A stretch of DNA of 64,000 nucleotides, taken from the NCBI RefSeq assembly GCF_031583065.1, contig NZ_CP134053.1:3906001-3970000 (forward strand), written 5' to 3'. Shown piece after piece: positions 46,287 to 56,049 of this stretch (position 1 is the stretch's first letter; the number at the start of each line of letters is the position of its first letter). Source of the stretch: Streptomyces sp. CGMCC 4.7035 (lineage in GTDB: Bacteria > Actinomycetota > Actinomycetes > Streptomycetales > Streptomycetaceae). Below the pieces are notes generated by a model. The model worked only from the letters and a program-made list of their open reading frames with translations, did no database searches and had not been told where the DNA came from. The translations under genes and the position numbers were made by a program.

Positions 46287-46406
46287 GGCGTACTCCTCCG
46301 CGATAGGTGGGCCGACGTCGTTCGTCGGTGGTTTCACGCTAAGGCGGGGGAGCGCGCGACGGCTTCTCGAAAACTGATCGGTCGCCCGGCCCGGAGGCGG
46401 GCACGG

Positions 46407-47438
46407 TCACGTGGATTCGCGCTTCACCAGCTCCGTCGGCAGGATCACCGCCGCCGGGTCCTCGCCGCCGATCTGGGCCAGCAGCATCCGTACCATCTCG
46501 TTGCTGATCCGGTCCCACGGCTGGCGGATCGTGGTGAGTTCGGGGCTGACCGCCGTCGCCGCGGGGGAGTCGTCGAAGCCGCCCACCGCGACGTCCTCCG
46601 GGACCCTGCGCCCGGCCCGCTGGAGCGCGGTGAGCACGCCCTGCGCCATCAGGTCGGACGCCACGAACACCGCGTCCATGTCCGGTGTCTGCGCCAGGAG
46701 CCGCTCGGCGCCCGCGTCACCGCTGGCGCGGCTGTAGTCGCCGGGCACGACGAGCTTGTCGTCGAACTCGATGCCCGCCTCGGCGAGCACCTCCCTGTAG
46801 CCCGCGAGACGCTCCACACCGCCCGGGGTGTCCAGCGGACCCGTGACCACACCGATCCGCCGCCGCCCCTGCGACAGCAGATGACGCACCATGTCCCGGG
46901 CGCCGTCCCGGTCGTCCGCCGCCACATAGCTCACCTTGGCGCCCAGACCGATGGGCTTGCCGCACGCGACCAGCGGAACGCCCGCCTCGCGCAGCTCCTC
47001 GGCGACCGGGTCGCCGGAGTGGCTGGAGACCAGCAGCACTCCGTCGACGTGGCCGGCGGTGATGTACCGCGTGATCCGTCGCCGTTCGTCCTGCGTGCCG
47101 GCGAGCATCAGCAGGAGAGGGATGTCGTGCGCGGCCAGCGCCTGCGTGCAACCGCGCAGCAGGACGTTGAAGTTGGGGTCCTCGAAGAACCTCTCCTGCG
47201 GTTCGGTCAGCAGGAAGCCGATCGAGTCCGAACGGCCGGTGATCAGGGAGCGGGCGTGCCGGTTCACGACGTACCCCGTCCTGCGTATGGCGGCGTTGAC
47301 CGCCTCCTGCGCCGCGGGGCTGACGTAGTGCCCGCCGTTGAGCACGCGCGAGACGGTGCCGCGTGAGACACCCGCCTCGCGCGCGACGTCGTGGATCGTC
47401 GGCGGTTTGCGCCGGCCCCCCGGATTGCCCATGGTCAT
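46407..47438 (-). CDS. LacI-family repressor of the galactan locus
   Basis: 343 aa from ATG 47438, whose ATGA overlaps the stop of the permease gene. The DNA-binding head is PTIHDVAREAGVSRGTVSRV then LNGGHYVSPAAQEAVNAAI. The hinge and periplasmic-binding-like ligand domain show SDSIGFLLTEPQERFFEDPN, HVDGVLLVSSHSGD, GVVTGPLDTPGGVERLAGYR and VAVGGFDDSPAATAV. It is the last gene of a four-gene operon with an ABC importer. Palindromes of the LacI type at 50806 and 50896 are its probable operators, with a galacto-oligosaccharide as inducer (inferred). Confidence 0.94.
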   Translation of the reverse strand: MTMGNPGGRRKPPTIHDVAREAGVSRGTVSRVLNGGHYVSPAAQEAVNAAIRRTGYVVNRHARSLITGRSDSIGFLLTEPQERFFEDPNFNVLLRGCTQALAAHDIPLLLMLAGTQDERRRITRYITAGHVDGVLLVSSHSGDPVAEELREAGVPLVACGKPIGLGAKVSYVAADDRDGARDMVRHLLSQGRRRIGVVTGPLDTPGGVERLAGYREVLAEAGIEFDDKLVVPGDYSRASGDAGAERLLAQTPDMDAVFVASDLMAQGVLTALQRAGRRVPEDVAVGGFDDSPAATAVSPELTTIRQPWDRISNEMVRMLLAQIGGEDPAAVILPTELVKREST

Positions 47439-48340
47439 GACTTTACGGCCCCGGAGAGCAGATCGAGGCTCCAGAAGCGCTGGATGACCAGGAAAAGGGC
47501 GATCAGCGGGATGATCGCCAGGAACGCGCCCGTGATCACCAGGGTGTAGAGCGCCGGGGTGTTCGCGCCCTGCTCCAGCAGGGTCTGCAGGCCCAGTGTG
47601 ATCGGGAACTTCTCGTCGTCGCTGAGCATGATGTACGGCAGCAGGAAGTTGTTCCACACCGCCACGAACTGGAACAGGAACACGGTCACCAGACCGGGCA
47701 CCATCATCGGCAACGCGATCCGGGTGAAGATCCGCCACTCGCTCGCGCCGTCCATCCGCCCGGCCTCGACGACGTCGGCGGGCACGGCGGCGCTCGCGTA
47801 GATACGGGCGAGGTAGACGCCGTACGGCGACAGGATCTGGGGCAGGAACACGGACACGTACGAGTCCGTCATGTTGGCCTTCGCCAGCAGGAGGTACTGC
47901 GGGATGGCGAGGATCACGGGCGGCATCAGCACACCCGCCAGCAGGACGTTGAAGATCGTCTCGCGGCCCTTGAAGCGGTAGACCGCGAGGGCGTAGCCGC
48001 TGATCGCCGAGACGGTCGTCGACAGGAGGGCACCGAGACCGGCGTAGAGGGCCGAGTTGCCCATCCACGTCCAGTAGATGCCGTCGCGGTAGGCGTTCAG
48101 GTCCTTCAGGTTGTCCGCGAAGCCCGTGCCCGGCCAGAACGTGAAGGTGGAGAACAGTTCCTTGCCGGACTTGGTGGACGCGATCACCACCCAGGCCACC
48201 GGCAGCAGGCAGTAGATCGCGCCGGCCAGCAGGGTGACCGTCGGGACGAGGGAGATCCGGCGGCGCAGCGGCGGACCCTGTGCCGTGCCGGGGGTGGTGC
48301 CGGCGGCCGGCGCGGACTTGCGGATGGCAAGAGAACTCAT
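47435..48340 (-). CDS. Carbohydrate ABC transporter permease (MalG/GanQ type)
   Basis: 301 aa, six membrane helices: ISLVPTVTLLAGAIYCLLPV, ALYAGLGALLSTTVSAISGY, IFNVLLAGVLMPPVILAIPQ, FLPQILSPYGVYLARIYA, VTVFLFQFVAVWNNFLLPYI and ITGAFLAIIPLIALFLVIQR. The EAA loop is AGRMDGASEWRIFTRIALPM. It overlaps the MalF-type permease gene by 4 bases and the LacI gene by 4 bases. No ATPase gene is in the operon; Streptomyces sugar importers often share the MsiK ATPase encoded elsewhere. Confidence 0.93.
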   Translation of the reverse strand: MSSLAIRKSAPAAGTTPGTAQGPPLRRRISLVPTVTLLAGAIYCLLPVAWVVIASTKSGKELFSTFTFWPGTGFADNLKDLNAYRDGIYWTWMGNSALYAGLGALLSTTVSAISGYALAVYRFKGRETIFNVLLAGVLMPPVILAIPQYLLLAKANMTDSYVSVFLPQILSPYGVYLARIYASAAVPADVVEAGRMDGASEWRIFTRIALPMMVPGLVTVFLFQFVAVWNNFLLPYIMLSDDEKFPITLGLQTLLEQGANTPALYTLVITGAFLAIIPLIALFLVIQRFWSLDLLSGAVKS

Positions 48341-49311
48341 CGTGCTTCCCCCTGCTTGGTACCGGAGTTCGCGGCCCGCAGGAAGCCGAAGGACAGGACG
48401 AACGTGACGAGGGCGATGATCACGGCCTCAGCGGCGGCCGCGTAGACGTCGCCCGTGCCGAAGGCGTCCCGGTACACCTTCATCAGCGGACTCCAGGTTG
48501 TGGAGACGGAGTTGGTGAGGGGCTTGAGGAGTGTCGGCTCGCTGAACACCTGGAGCGTCGCGATGATCGAGAAGAAGAAGGTCAGCACCAGCGAGGGAGC
48601 CACCATCGGGATCTTGATCTTCAGTGCGATCTGCAGCGGGGTGGCGCCGTCGAGCTTCGCCGCCTCGTACACCTCGGCGGGGATGGCCTGCAGCGAGGTG
48701 TAGATGACGATCATGTTGAAGCCGGTACCGCCCCAGACCGCGATGTTCGACAGGGCCAGGTACAGCGGACCGCCGTCGAGCAGGTTCGGCTCCGGCAGCC
48801 CCAGCTTGCCGAGGACGAAGTAGAACGGGCTGACGTCCGGCAGGTACAGGAAGCCCCACAGCGTCGCCGAGACGACACCGGGGACGGCGTACGGCAGGAA
48901 GATCGAGAGCCGGCTGAACGGCGCGAGACGCACCCGGTCGGTGTCCAGCATCAGTGCGAAGAGCAGCGCCAGCCCCAGCATCACGGGGACCACAATGGCG
49001 CCGTAGCCCAGCACGCGCAGCGCACCGTGCAGCAGCTCGGAGTCCTTGAAGGCGTCGGTGTAGTTCTCCAGGCCCGCCCAGACCTCTTTCCGCGCCCCCG
49101 ATCCCAGGCCGAGGCCGGAGATGCGCACCTTGTGGAGGCTCAGCCAGACCGCGTAGCCGATGGGCAGCACGAAGAACAGGGCGAAGAGAACGCTTGCGGG
49201 AACAAGGAAGAAGTAGGGCGCGCGGAGCGCTCCTTTGAGGGCGGTGGTGGGAGACGGGTGGGCATACGGGGCCGCCTTGACCCCGTACGACTTCTGACGT
49301 GCGCTGGTCAC
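48337..49311 (-). CDS. Carbohydrate ABC transporter permease (MalF/GanP type)
   Basis: 324 aa from GTG 49311, overlapping the binding-protein stop in GTGA. Membrane helices include YFFLVPASVLFALFFVLPIG, LGYGAIVVPVMLGLALLFAL, SRLSIFLPYAVPGVVSATLW, LALSNIAVWGGTGFNMIVIY and LVLTFFFSIIATLQVF. The EAA loop is EAAKLDGATPLQIALKIKIP. It forms the heteromeric channel with the next gene product. Confidence 0.93.
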   Translation of the reverse strand: MTSARQKSYGVKAAPYAHPSPTTALKGALRAPYFFLVPASVLFALFFVLPIGYAVWLSLHKVRISGLGLGSGARKEVWAGLENYTDAFKDSELLHGALRVLGYGAIVVPVMLGLALLFALMLDTDRVRLAPFSRLSIFLPYAVPGVVSATLWGFLYLPDVSPFYFVLGKLGLPEPNLLDGGPLYLALSNIAVWGGTGFNMIVIYTSLQAIPAEVYEAAKLDGATPLQIALKIKIPMVAPSLVLTFFFSIIATLQVFSEPTLLKPLTNSVSTTWSPLMKVYRDAFGTGDVYAAAAEAVIIALVTFVLSFGFLRAANSGTKQGEAR

Positions 49312-50627
49312 TGAGCGACCTCGAAGCCCTGCTTCTTCATGTCGGCGACCGTGGCGTCCTGCATGGTCTTGAGGGCGGCCACGAAGTCCGACTTGTTCTT
49401 GGCGGCCGCGCCGAACGCGTCCTTGAAGGACGTGTACGCCACGTTCACGTTCGGGCCCCACGCCGAGGGTGCCGTGGTCTTCGCGATCCGCGCGGCCGTC
49501 GTGTAGAAGTCCGCCTGGTTGGAGAAGAAGGCCGGCGGCTCGGCGAACGCGTCACTCATCTGCGCGGTGGTGGCGGCGGGGTAGATGCCGCCCTCCTTCG
49601 CGAGCGCGGTCAGCGCCGCGGGGTCGGTGTTCAGCCAGGTAGCGAACTTCGCCGCGGCTTCCTTGTGCTGGGAGTCGGTGGTGACGGCGGTCGACGAGCC
49701 GCCCCAGCTGCCGGTGACGTCGTCGCTGTTCGACCACTGCGGCAGCGGAGCCATCGCCCACTTGCCCTTGGTGTCGGGGGCGGCGGTGTTCAGCGTGCCC
49801 GGCGCCCACACGGCGCTGACCCAGGCGATCTGCTTGCCGGTGTTCAGTGCCTTGTTCCAGGCCGGGGTGTACATGGGCTGGTTGTCGATCGCGCCCTCCT
49901 TGACGAGGCCGCCCCAGAACTTGGCGACCTTCTCCGTCGCGGCGTCGTCGATGCCGACCTTCCACTTCTGGCCGGAGGTCGTCCACCACTTGGCGCCGGC
50001 CTGCTGGGCGAGACCGGCGAAGAGCCCGGAGTCGTTGGCCGAGAAGGTGGTCAGGGCCTTGTCCGGGGCCTTCTTCTTCAGGTCGCGGGCGGTCTGCGCG
50101 AACTCGTCCCAGGTCGTGGGGGCCTTCAGGCCGTACTGCTTGAACAGGTCGGTGCGGTAGTAGAACATCATCGGCCCGATGTCCTGGGGTATCGCGTAGA
50201 CCGCGTCCGAGCCGAGCGTGGTCTGCTGCCAGACGCCCTCCGCGAACTTGTCCTTCGCGCCGGTGGTCTCCTTCGAGATGTCGGCGAGCGCGTCATTGCT
50301 GACCAGCGTGGGCAGCGCCTGGTACTCGGCCTGCACCAGGTCGGGACCCTTCTTGGCCTTGTGGGCGGTGAGGATCTTGGTGACCAGCGTGTCGCCGGAG
50401 GCCTGCTTCTTCGCGGTGACCGTGATCTGCTGCTGCTTGCCCGGCCCCTTGTTCCACAGGTCGACGACCTTGTCCATGCCCGGGGTCCAGGTCCAGTACG
50501 TCAGCGAGACGGGCCCGGACTGGGCGTCGCTGTCGTCGTCGGACGAGCCGCAGGCGGCGAGCGCGGTGGCGCCGAGCGTGACGGCGACAGCGGTAGCCAC
50601 GAGGCGTCGGTGCTTCGTGTTGGGCAT
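49308..50627 (-). CDS. Sugar-binding lipoprotein of the galactan ABC importer
   Basis: 439 aa from ATG 50627 (GGGAGAA upstream). Lipoprotein signal HRRLVATAVAVTLGATALAA with lipobox Cys26 (LAAC-GSS). Mature type 1 binding protein: VSLTYWTWTPGMDKVVDLWN, then GPDLVQAEYQALPTLVSNDA, AIPQDIGPMMFYYRTDLFKQ and GSWGGSSTAVTTDSQHKEAA. It probably binds beta-1,4-galacto-oligosaccharides released by the nearby GH53. First gene of the operon; a promoter at 50820-50848 overlaps a LacI operator. Confidence 0.93.
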   Translation of the reverse strand: MPNTKHRRLVATAVAVTLGATALAACGSSDDDSDAQSGPVSLTYWTWTPGMDKVVDLWNKGPGKQQQITVTAKKQASGDTLVTKILTAHKAKKGPDLVQAEYQALPTLVSNDALADISKETTGAKDKFAEGVWQQTTLGSDAVYAIPQDIGPMMFYYRTDLFKQYGLKAPTTWDEFAQTARDLKKKAPDKALTTFSANDSGLFAGLAQQAGAKWWTTSGQKWKVGIDDAATEKVAKFWGGLVKEGAIDNQPMYTPAWNKALNTGKQIAWVSAVWAPGTLNTAAPDTKGKWAMAPLPQWSNSDDVTGSWGGSSTAVTTDSQHKEAAAKFATWLNTDPAALTALAKEGGIYPAATTAQMSDAFAEPPAFFSNQADFYTTAARIAKTTAPSAWGPNVNVAYTSFKDAFGAAAKNKSDFVAALKTMQDATVADMKKQGFEVAQ

Positions 50628-50805
50628 GGATCGTTCTCCCCTGACCTGGGTCTCCGCCTGCTGCGAAGACCTGCCGTGTTCCCTGCGCGGTTCGCCCACG
50701 GGCGCTTCAGCCGGTGTCCGGATCGCGACCGTGCTCGGCCCTTCGGGCCTCCGCGCGCTCGCGCCTTTGACACCGGCGCGCCTGTGCGGCTTACTCGCGG
50801 TGGTT

Positions 50806-50909
50806 CTGTGAGCGTTCACAGTAGAGAAACATCCAGGACACTTGTCAATGGTTGTTGCTGTGCGGTTATGTAGGGATCGCGCCGCTGACCATGTGTGTGC
50901 ACGTTCCCA
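50806..50909. promoter_or_regulatory. Divergent control region of the galactan locus with two LacI-type operators
   Basis: CTGTGAGCGTTCACAG (50806-50821) is a near-perfect LacI palindrome. The minus promoter TTGACA (50848-50843), 17-base spacer, TCTACT (50825-50820) overlaps it at the start point, so binding should block the importer operon. A second, weaker site TGTGCACGTTCCCA (50896-50909) lies 26 bases before the GH42 ATG. The rest of the gap 50628-50934 shows no gene. Confidence 0.75.
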
Positions 50910-50934
50910 AATGATCGACCACCGGGAGAACCCA

Positions 50935-52956
50935 ATGCCGGACACCACCCCCACGGGCCTCACCAGGCTCGCCTTCGGCGGGGACTACAACCCCGAGCAG
51001 TGGCCGGAAAGCGTCTGGCACGAGGACGTGCGGCTCATGCGCGAGGCGGGCGTCACGATGGTGAGCGTCGGGATCTTCTCCTGGGCGCTGCTCGAACCCG
51101 CACCGGGGGAGTTCGACTTCGGCTGGCTGGACCGCCTCCTGGACCTGCTGCACGAGAACGGCATCCGCGTCGACCTGGGCACGCCCACGGTGGCGCCGCC
51201 CGCCTGGTTCTACCGGCAGCACCCGGACGCCCTGCCCGTGACCGCCGACGGCACCCGCTACGAGTTCGGCTCCCGTGGCGCGATCTGCCACAGCAACGCC
51301 GACTACCGGGCGGCCGCGGCGAACATCACCACGCAGCTCGCCGAGCGGTACGGCGACCACCCGGCGCTCGCGATGTGGCACGTGCACAACGAGTACGGCG
51401 TCCCCGTCTCGGCCTGCTACTGCGAGTCCTGCGCCGCGCACTTCCGCCGCTGGCTCGCGAACACCTACGGCACGGTCGAGGCCCTGAACGAGGCCTGGGG
51501 CACGGCCTTCTGGGGCCAGCGCTACACCGACTTCGGCCAGATCAACCCGCCGCGCCTCACGCCCACGGTCGGCAACCCCGCCCAGGCACTGGACTACAAG
51601 CGGTTCGCCGACGCCACCATCCGCGAGAACTTCCGGATGGAACGGGACATCCTGCACCGCCTGTCGCCCGGCAACCCCGTCACGACCAACTTCATGACCG
51701 CGCTCAGCCAGTGCGACTCGATCGACTACTGGGCCTGGGGCCGCGAGGCCGACCTCGTCACCAACGACCACTACCTGATCACCGACGGCCGCCGCACCCA
51801 CGTCAATCTGGCCATGGCCGCCGACCTCACCCGGTCCGTCGCCGGCGGCGCCCCCTGGCTGCTGCTCGAACACTCCACCTCGGGCGTCAACTGGCAGCCC
51901 CGCAACCCGGCCAAGGCTCCAGGCCAGATGGCCCGCAACTCCCTGGCGCACGTGGCCCGCGGCTCCGAGGGCGCCATGTTCTTCCAGTGGCGGCAGTCCC
52001 GGCGCGGCGCCGAGAAGTTCCACTCGGCGATGCTTCCGCACGGCGGCACGGACACCCGGGTGTGGCGCGAGGTCGTCGAACTCGGCTCCTCCCTCGACTC
52101 CCTGAACGCCATCCGCGGCACCCGCACCCGGGCCGACGTGGCCGTCCTGTGGGACTGGCAGTCCTGGTGGGCGCAGAACCTCCAGTGGCGCCCCAGCGAG
52201 GACCACGACCCGCGCGAGCGCGCCGACACCTTCTACGAGGCCCTCTACGACCGCCACCTCACCGTCGACTTCTCGCACCCGCAAGCCGACTTGTCGTCCT
52301 ATCCCCTTGTCGTCGTTCCCGCGCTGTACCTGATGACGGAGGCGGCCGGGAACAACCTCAAGGAGTACGTCGAGAACGGCGGCACCCTCGTCGTCTCGTA
52401 CTTCTCCGGCATCGTCGACGAGCACGACGCCGTCCACGAAGGCCCCTACCCGGGCGCCCTGCGCGACGTCCTCGGCCTGACCGTGGAGGAGTTCTCACCG
52501 CTGCTGCAGGGTGAGCAGGTCCGCCTCGCCGGCCCCGACGGCTCGGAGCTGAGCGGCGATGTGTGGACCGAGTTCGTCGTCCCGCGCGGCGCCGAGACCG
52601 TGTGGACGTACGCCGACGGGCTCGCCGCCGGCCACCCCGCCATCACCCGGCACCGGCTCGGCGAGGGCTCCGCCTGGTACGTCTCCACCCGCCTCGACGT
52701 GCACGGCCTGGACGCCCTGCTGGGCTGGGCCGCCGACGACGCCGGGATCACACCGCGCGCCGACCTTCCGCGCGATGTCGAAGTGGTGCGCCGCACAGGC
52801 GAGTCGGGCACGTTCCTCTTCGCGATCAACCACTCCGCGCTCGACGCCAAGGTGCCGCTTCAGACGCACGGCACCGAGCTGCTCACCGGGGAACGCGCCG
52901 CAGGGCACCTGGGCGTGCCCGCGGGCGCCGTCAGGGTCGTACGACTCGACGACTGA
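50935..52956 (+). CDS. GH42 beta-galactosidase
   Basis: 673 aa from ATG 50935 (GGGAGAA upstream); no signal peptide, so cytosolic. TIM barrel start TRLAFGGDYNPEQWPESVW, zinc-cluster-like CYCESCAAHF, acid/base Glu153 in MWHVHNEYGVP, nucleophile Glu312 in WLLLEHSTSGVNWQ, and FFQWRQSRRGAEKFH. The trimerisation domain and C-terminal beta domain are complete. It cleaves terminal beta-galactose from imported galacto-oligosaccharides. It is divergent from the importer operon and followed by a GH53 endo-galactanase, mirroring ganA-ganB order in other bacteria. Confidence 0.95.
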   Translation: MPDTTPTGLTRLAFGGDYNPEQWPESVWHEDVRLMREAGVTMVSVGIFSWALLEPAPGEFDFGWLDRLLDLLHENGIRVDLGTPTVAPPAWFYRQHPDALPVTADGTRYEFGSRGAICHSNADYRAAAANITTQLAERYGDHPALAMWHVHNEYGVPVSACYCESCAAHFRRWLANTYGTVEALNEAWGTAFWGQRYTDFGQINPPRLTPTVGNPAQALDYKRFADATIRENFRMERDILHRLSPGNPVTTNFMTALSQCDSIDYWAWGREADLVTNDHYLITDGRRTHVNLAMAADLTRSVAGGAPWLLLEHSTSGVNWQPRNPAKAPGQMARNSLAHVARGSEGAMFFQWRQSRRGAEKFHSAMLPHGGTDTRVWREVVELGSSLDSLNAIRGTRTRADVAVLWDWQSWWAQNLQWRPSEDHDPRERADTFYEALYDRHLTVDFSHPQADLSSYPLVVVPALYLMTEAAGNNLKEYVENGGTLVVSYFSGIVDEHDAVHEGPYPGALRDVLGLTVEEFSPLLQGEQVRLAGPDGSELSGDVWTEFVVPRGAETVWTYADGLAAGHPAITRHRLGEGSAWYVSTRLDVHGLDALLGWAADDAGITPRADLPRDVEVVRRTGESGTFLFAINHSALDAKVPLQTHGTELLTGERAAGHLGVPAGAVRVVRLDD

Positions 52957-53205
52957 GCCGGGAAGCCGCACAGCCCTCTGGGGCTCGGTTCGCCTCCGGG
53001 GCGCCGCCGTATCGATATGCGCCCACCGGCGCGTGACGGTGCTCCTTCGGATCACTCGCTGTTGCGGCTCATCCCCCCTCCAACCCCGGCCGGACTTCCT
53101 GGGGGACCTCCGGCCGGTCCGGGCGGCGCCGTGGTCAGACCTTCGGGTTCGGCGCCGCCCGTCCCCCCACTCCAAGAGGTCCCCGCCTTCGTCGAAGGGA
53201 CGACG

Positions 53206-54765
53206 ATGTTCCACGCGAGACGCTCTTTGAGGACCCTGCTGATACCGCTCTTCGCAGGCCTCGCCCTCACCACGCTGCCCGTCACGGCCGCGCACTCCGC
53301 CTCGACGCTCACCAATGGCGGCTTCGAGTCGGACGGCACCGGCACCGGGACGCCGGCCGGCTGGTCGGAGTACGGCGACACCGGCGCCTCGTACACCGAG
53401 TCCGGTGGCCACGGCGGCAGTTACCGCCTGACGCACTACTCGTCCTCCGCGTACAAGGTGGAGACGTACCAGTACCTGTCGGGGCTGACCAACGGGAACT
53501 ACACGCTGACCGCCTGGGTCCGCTCCGGCGGCGGCCAGAACTCCGCGTACATCGCCCTCAAGAACTGCGGCAGCGCGGAGCAGCGCACCGACCTGCCGGT
53601 GTCGGCGAGCGGATGGATCCGTATCGTCACGCCGATCAACGTGACGAACAACCAGTGCACGATCAGCATCAACAGTGACGCGAACGCGGGCAACTGGATC
53701 AACGTCGACGACCTGACCTTCACGTCGGGCACGACGGGCACGTCGATCCACGGCGCAGACATCTCCTCCCTCGCCAAGAGCGAGGCCTTCGGCGGCGTCT
53801 ACAGGACCAGCTCCGGCACCACCGGCGACGCGGTCACCATCCTGAAGAACGCCGGCATGAACTACGCCCGCCTGAAGGTCTGGGTCAATCCGGCCGACGG
53901 CTACAACAACAAGACGCGCGTGCTGGCCATGGCCAAGCGCATCAAGGCGGCCGGCATGAAGCTGCTGGTCGACTTCCACTACTCGGACACCTGGGCCGAC
54001 CCGGGTGCCCAGAGCAAGCCGGCCGCCTGGGCCGGGCACTCGTACAGCCAACTGAAGACGGACGTCTACAACCACACGTACGACGTGCTCAACGCGCTCA
54101 AGGCACAGGGCACCACGGCCGACATGGTCCAGGTCGGCAACGAGATCAACGGCGGCATGCTGTGGTCCGAGGGATCCACGGACAACTGGACGCAGCTCGC
54201 CGGGTTGATCAACTCGGGCTACGACGCCGTCAAGGCGGTCAACTCGTCCACGGTCGTCGCGCTGCACCTCGCCAAGGGCGGTGACCTGTCCGGCACCCGC
54301 TGGTGGTTCGACAACGCGGTCGCGGGCGGCATCAAGTTCGATGCGATCGGCCTGTCGTACTACGGCTACTGGCACGGCTCGCTCTACGACTTCCAGACCA
54401 CCCTGGACGACGCGGCCTCCCGCTACGGCAAGCCGGTCTTCGTCGCCGAGACGGCCTACCCCTTCCGCCTCGACAGCGACGACTCGCTCGTCAACCAGAT
54501 CGACACCACCGGCGAGCTGGTCTCCGGCTACCCCGCGACCACGGCCGGGCAGACGAAGTGGATGAACGACGTGGCGAGCATCGTGGAGGCCGTCCCGGGC
54601 GGCCGCGGTCTCGGCGTCTTCTACTGGGAAGCCACCTGGACCGCGGTCACCGACAACGGCTGGGACCCGACCGACGCCTCCTCCGGCAACGGCTGGGAGA
54701 ACCAGGCCCTGTTCGGCTTCGACGACAAGGCGCTGTCCTCGATGAGCTGGTTCAGCCACCGCTGA
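53206..54765 (+). CDS. Secreted GH53 endo-beta-1,4-galactanase with N-terminal CBM61-like module
   Basis: 519 aa from ATG 53206 (GAAGGGA upstream). Signal peptide RSLRTLLIPLFAGLALTTLP with cleavage near AHS-AS. A CBM61-like galactan-binding module (about residues 32-180: LTNGGFESDGTGTGTPAGWS, then YRLTHYSSSAYKVETYQYLS) precedes the GH53 barrel. The barrel has GADISSLAKSEAFGGVYR, MNYARLKVWVNP, VDFHYSDTWADPG, acid/base Glu313 in VQVGNEINGGMLW and nucleophile Glu415 in PVFVAETAYPF. It cuts beta-1,4-galactan side chains of pectin outside the cell. The 249-base gap after GH42 holds no gene. A clear terminator follows. Confidence 0.95.
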   Translation: MFHARRSLRTLLIPLFAGLALTTLPVTAAHSASTLTNGGFESDGTGTGTPAGWSEYGDTGASYTESGGHGGSYRLTHYSSSAYKVETYQYLSGLTNGNYTLTAWVRSGGGQNSAYIALKNCGSAEQRTDLPVSASGWIRIVTPINVTNNQCTISINSDANAGNWINVDDLTFTSGTTGTSIHGADISSLAKSEAFGGVYRTSSGTTGDAVTILKNAGMNYARLKVWVNPADGYNNKTRVLAMAKRIKAAGMKLLVDFHYSDTWADPGAQSKPAAWAGHSYSQLKTDVYNHTYDVLNALKAQGTTADMVQVGNEINGGMLWSEGSTDNWTQLAGLINSGYDAVKAVNSSTVVALHLAKGGDLSGTRWWFDNAVAGGIKFDAIGLSYYGYWHGSLYDFQTTLDDAASRYGKPVFVAETAYPFRLDSDDSLVNQIDTTGELVSGYPATTAGQTKWMNDVASIVEAVPGGRGLGVFYWEATWTAVTDNGWDPTDASSGNGWENQALFGFDDKALSSMSWFSHR

Positions 54766-54780
54766 ACCACCCGGAGCACC

Positions 54781-54808
54781 AGGCCCGGCCGCTCGCACGG
54801 CCGGGCCT
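54781..54808 (+). terminator. Terminator of the GH42-GH53 unit
   Basis: Perfect 11-bp arms AGGCCCGGCCG (54781-54791) and complement (54798-54808), six-base loop, 16 bases after the GH53 stop. Confidence 0.8.
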
Positions 54809-54900
54809 CACGCATGTCCGAGAAGGGCTGGTGGCCAAGGGTTTCCATGGGTACGCGCCTGACAGTATGAGATGTCCGAGGCAGCGAAGGGCAGGCGCAC

Positions 54901-55866
54901 ATGGACCGTCCAACGGCTCTCGTCCCACGCCACTACGTCACGATCGGCGGCCGCGGCCCCGAGGACGTGGTCGCCGACGCGCGCGGCCGCGTGCTTACGG
55001 GTGTGGAGGACGGCCGCATTCTGCGTCTCGACGGCCTCGCCGACCCGGCCCGTATCCGTGTCGAGGTGCTCGCCGAGACGGGTGGCCGGCCTCTCGGTCT
55101 GGAACTCCTCCCGGACGGTGCTCTGCTGGTGTGCGACGCACTCCGTGGACTGCTGCGGATCGCGCTCGACGACGGCACCGTACGCATCCTCGCCGACTCG
55201 GTGGCGGGGGAGCCGCTGCGGTTCTGCAGCAATGCCGTCGCCCTCTCCGACGGAACGGTCCACTTCACCGTGTCCAGCCGCCGGTACCCGCTGGACCAGT
55301 GGATCGGCGACGTGGTCGAGCACAGCGGAACGGGACGGCTGCTGCGGCTCGCGCCCGGCGCCGACCGCCCTGAAGTGCTTCTGGAGGGGCTGCGTTTCGC
55401 CAACGGCCTCGTCGCGAGCAAGGACGAGTCCTTCCTTGTCGTCGCCGAGACCGGAGCCCGCCGCCTGACCCGATACTGGCTGGCCGGTCCGCGGGCGGGC
55501 CGGGCCGAGCCCTTCACCGAGGACCTCCCGGGCATGCCCGACAACCTCTGGCGCGCCGGGCCCGACGGGCCCATCTGGGTGGCCCTGGCCGGACCGCGTG
55601 TCCCCCCGCTGGATCTGCTGCACCGCGCCGCCCCGCCCGTGCGCCGCGCCGCGGCCCGCGTCGTGGTGCGCGCCCCGTACCGCCCGGCGGCCATGGCCGG
55701 CGTCCTCGCGGTCGATGACGAGGGCCGTATCCGCCGACACCTGCTCCGCCGCCGGTCGGGCTTCCGGATGGTCACCAGCGCCTGTGTCGCCGAGGGCCGG
55801 CTGATCCTGGGGAGCCTGTGGGAGCGGGGCGTCGCCGTGTGCGAGCTGCCCGCGGGCAGCGACTGA
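54901..55866 (+). CDS. SMP-30/strictosidine-synthase-like beta-propeller protein
   Basis: 321 aa from ATG 54901. Six-bladed propeller repeats: GRGPEDVVADARGRVLTGVE, GRPLGLELLPDGALLVCDA, LRFANGLVASKDESFLVVAE, then TGARRLTRYWLAGPRAG and LPGMPDNLWRAGPDGPIWV. The PDN motif near the middle and the DGxxxL blades match the SMP-30/strictosidine synthase superfamily (lactonases or hydrolases). No signal peptide is seen. The substrate is unknown. Stands alone. Confidence 0.87.
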   Translation: MDRPTALVPRHYVTIGGRGPEDVVADARGRVLTGVEDGRILRLDGLADPARIRVEVLAETGGRPLGLELLPDGALLVCDALRGLLRIALDDGTVRILADSVAGEPLRFCSNAVALSDGTVHFTVSSRRYPLDQWIGDVVEHSGTGRLLRLAPGADRPEVLLEGLRFANGLVASKDESFLVVAETGARRLTRYWLAGPRAGRAEPFTEDLPGMPDNLWRAGPDGPIWVALAGPRVPPLDLLHRAAPPVRRAAARVVVRAPYRPAAMAGVLAVDDEGRIRRHLLRRRSGFRMVTSACVAEGRLILGSLWERGVAVCELPAGSD

Positions 55867-56049
55867 TCCGGGTGCGCGGTCACTCCGGCCGGCGTTACCC
55901 TGTTCCTCTGCCGCGATCATGTCCTGCGGCACGGCGGTGGGGCCCGCCGTACCCGAACCGCGGCAGCGCCGCCGCCAACGGTCCCTACTTGCGCTCGAGC
56001 GCGCCCGTCCGGCAGGGCCAGGGCCCCGGCGAGTAGGAGAAGCACGTCC

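Noticed and set aside
55867..56049. Fluoride riboswitch before crcB
   Set aside because: The conserved core of the crcB motif could not be found by eye; a covariance-model search would be decisive, so nothing is annotated.
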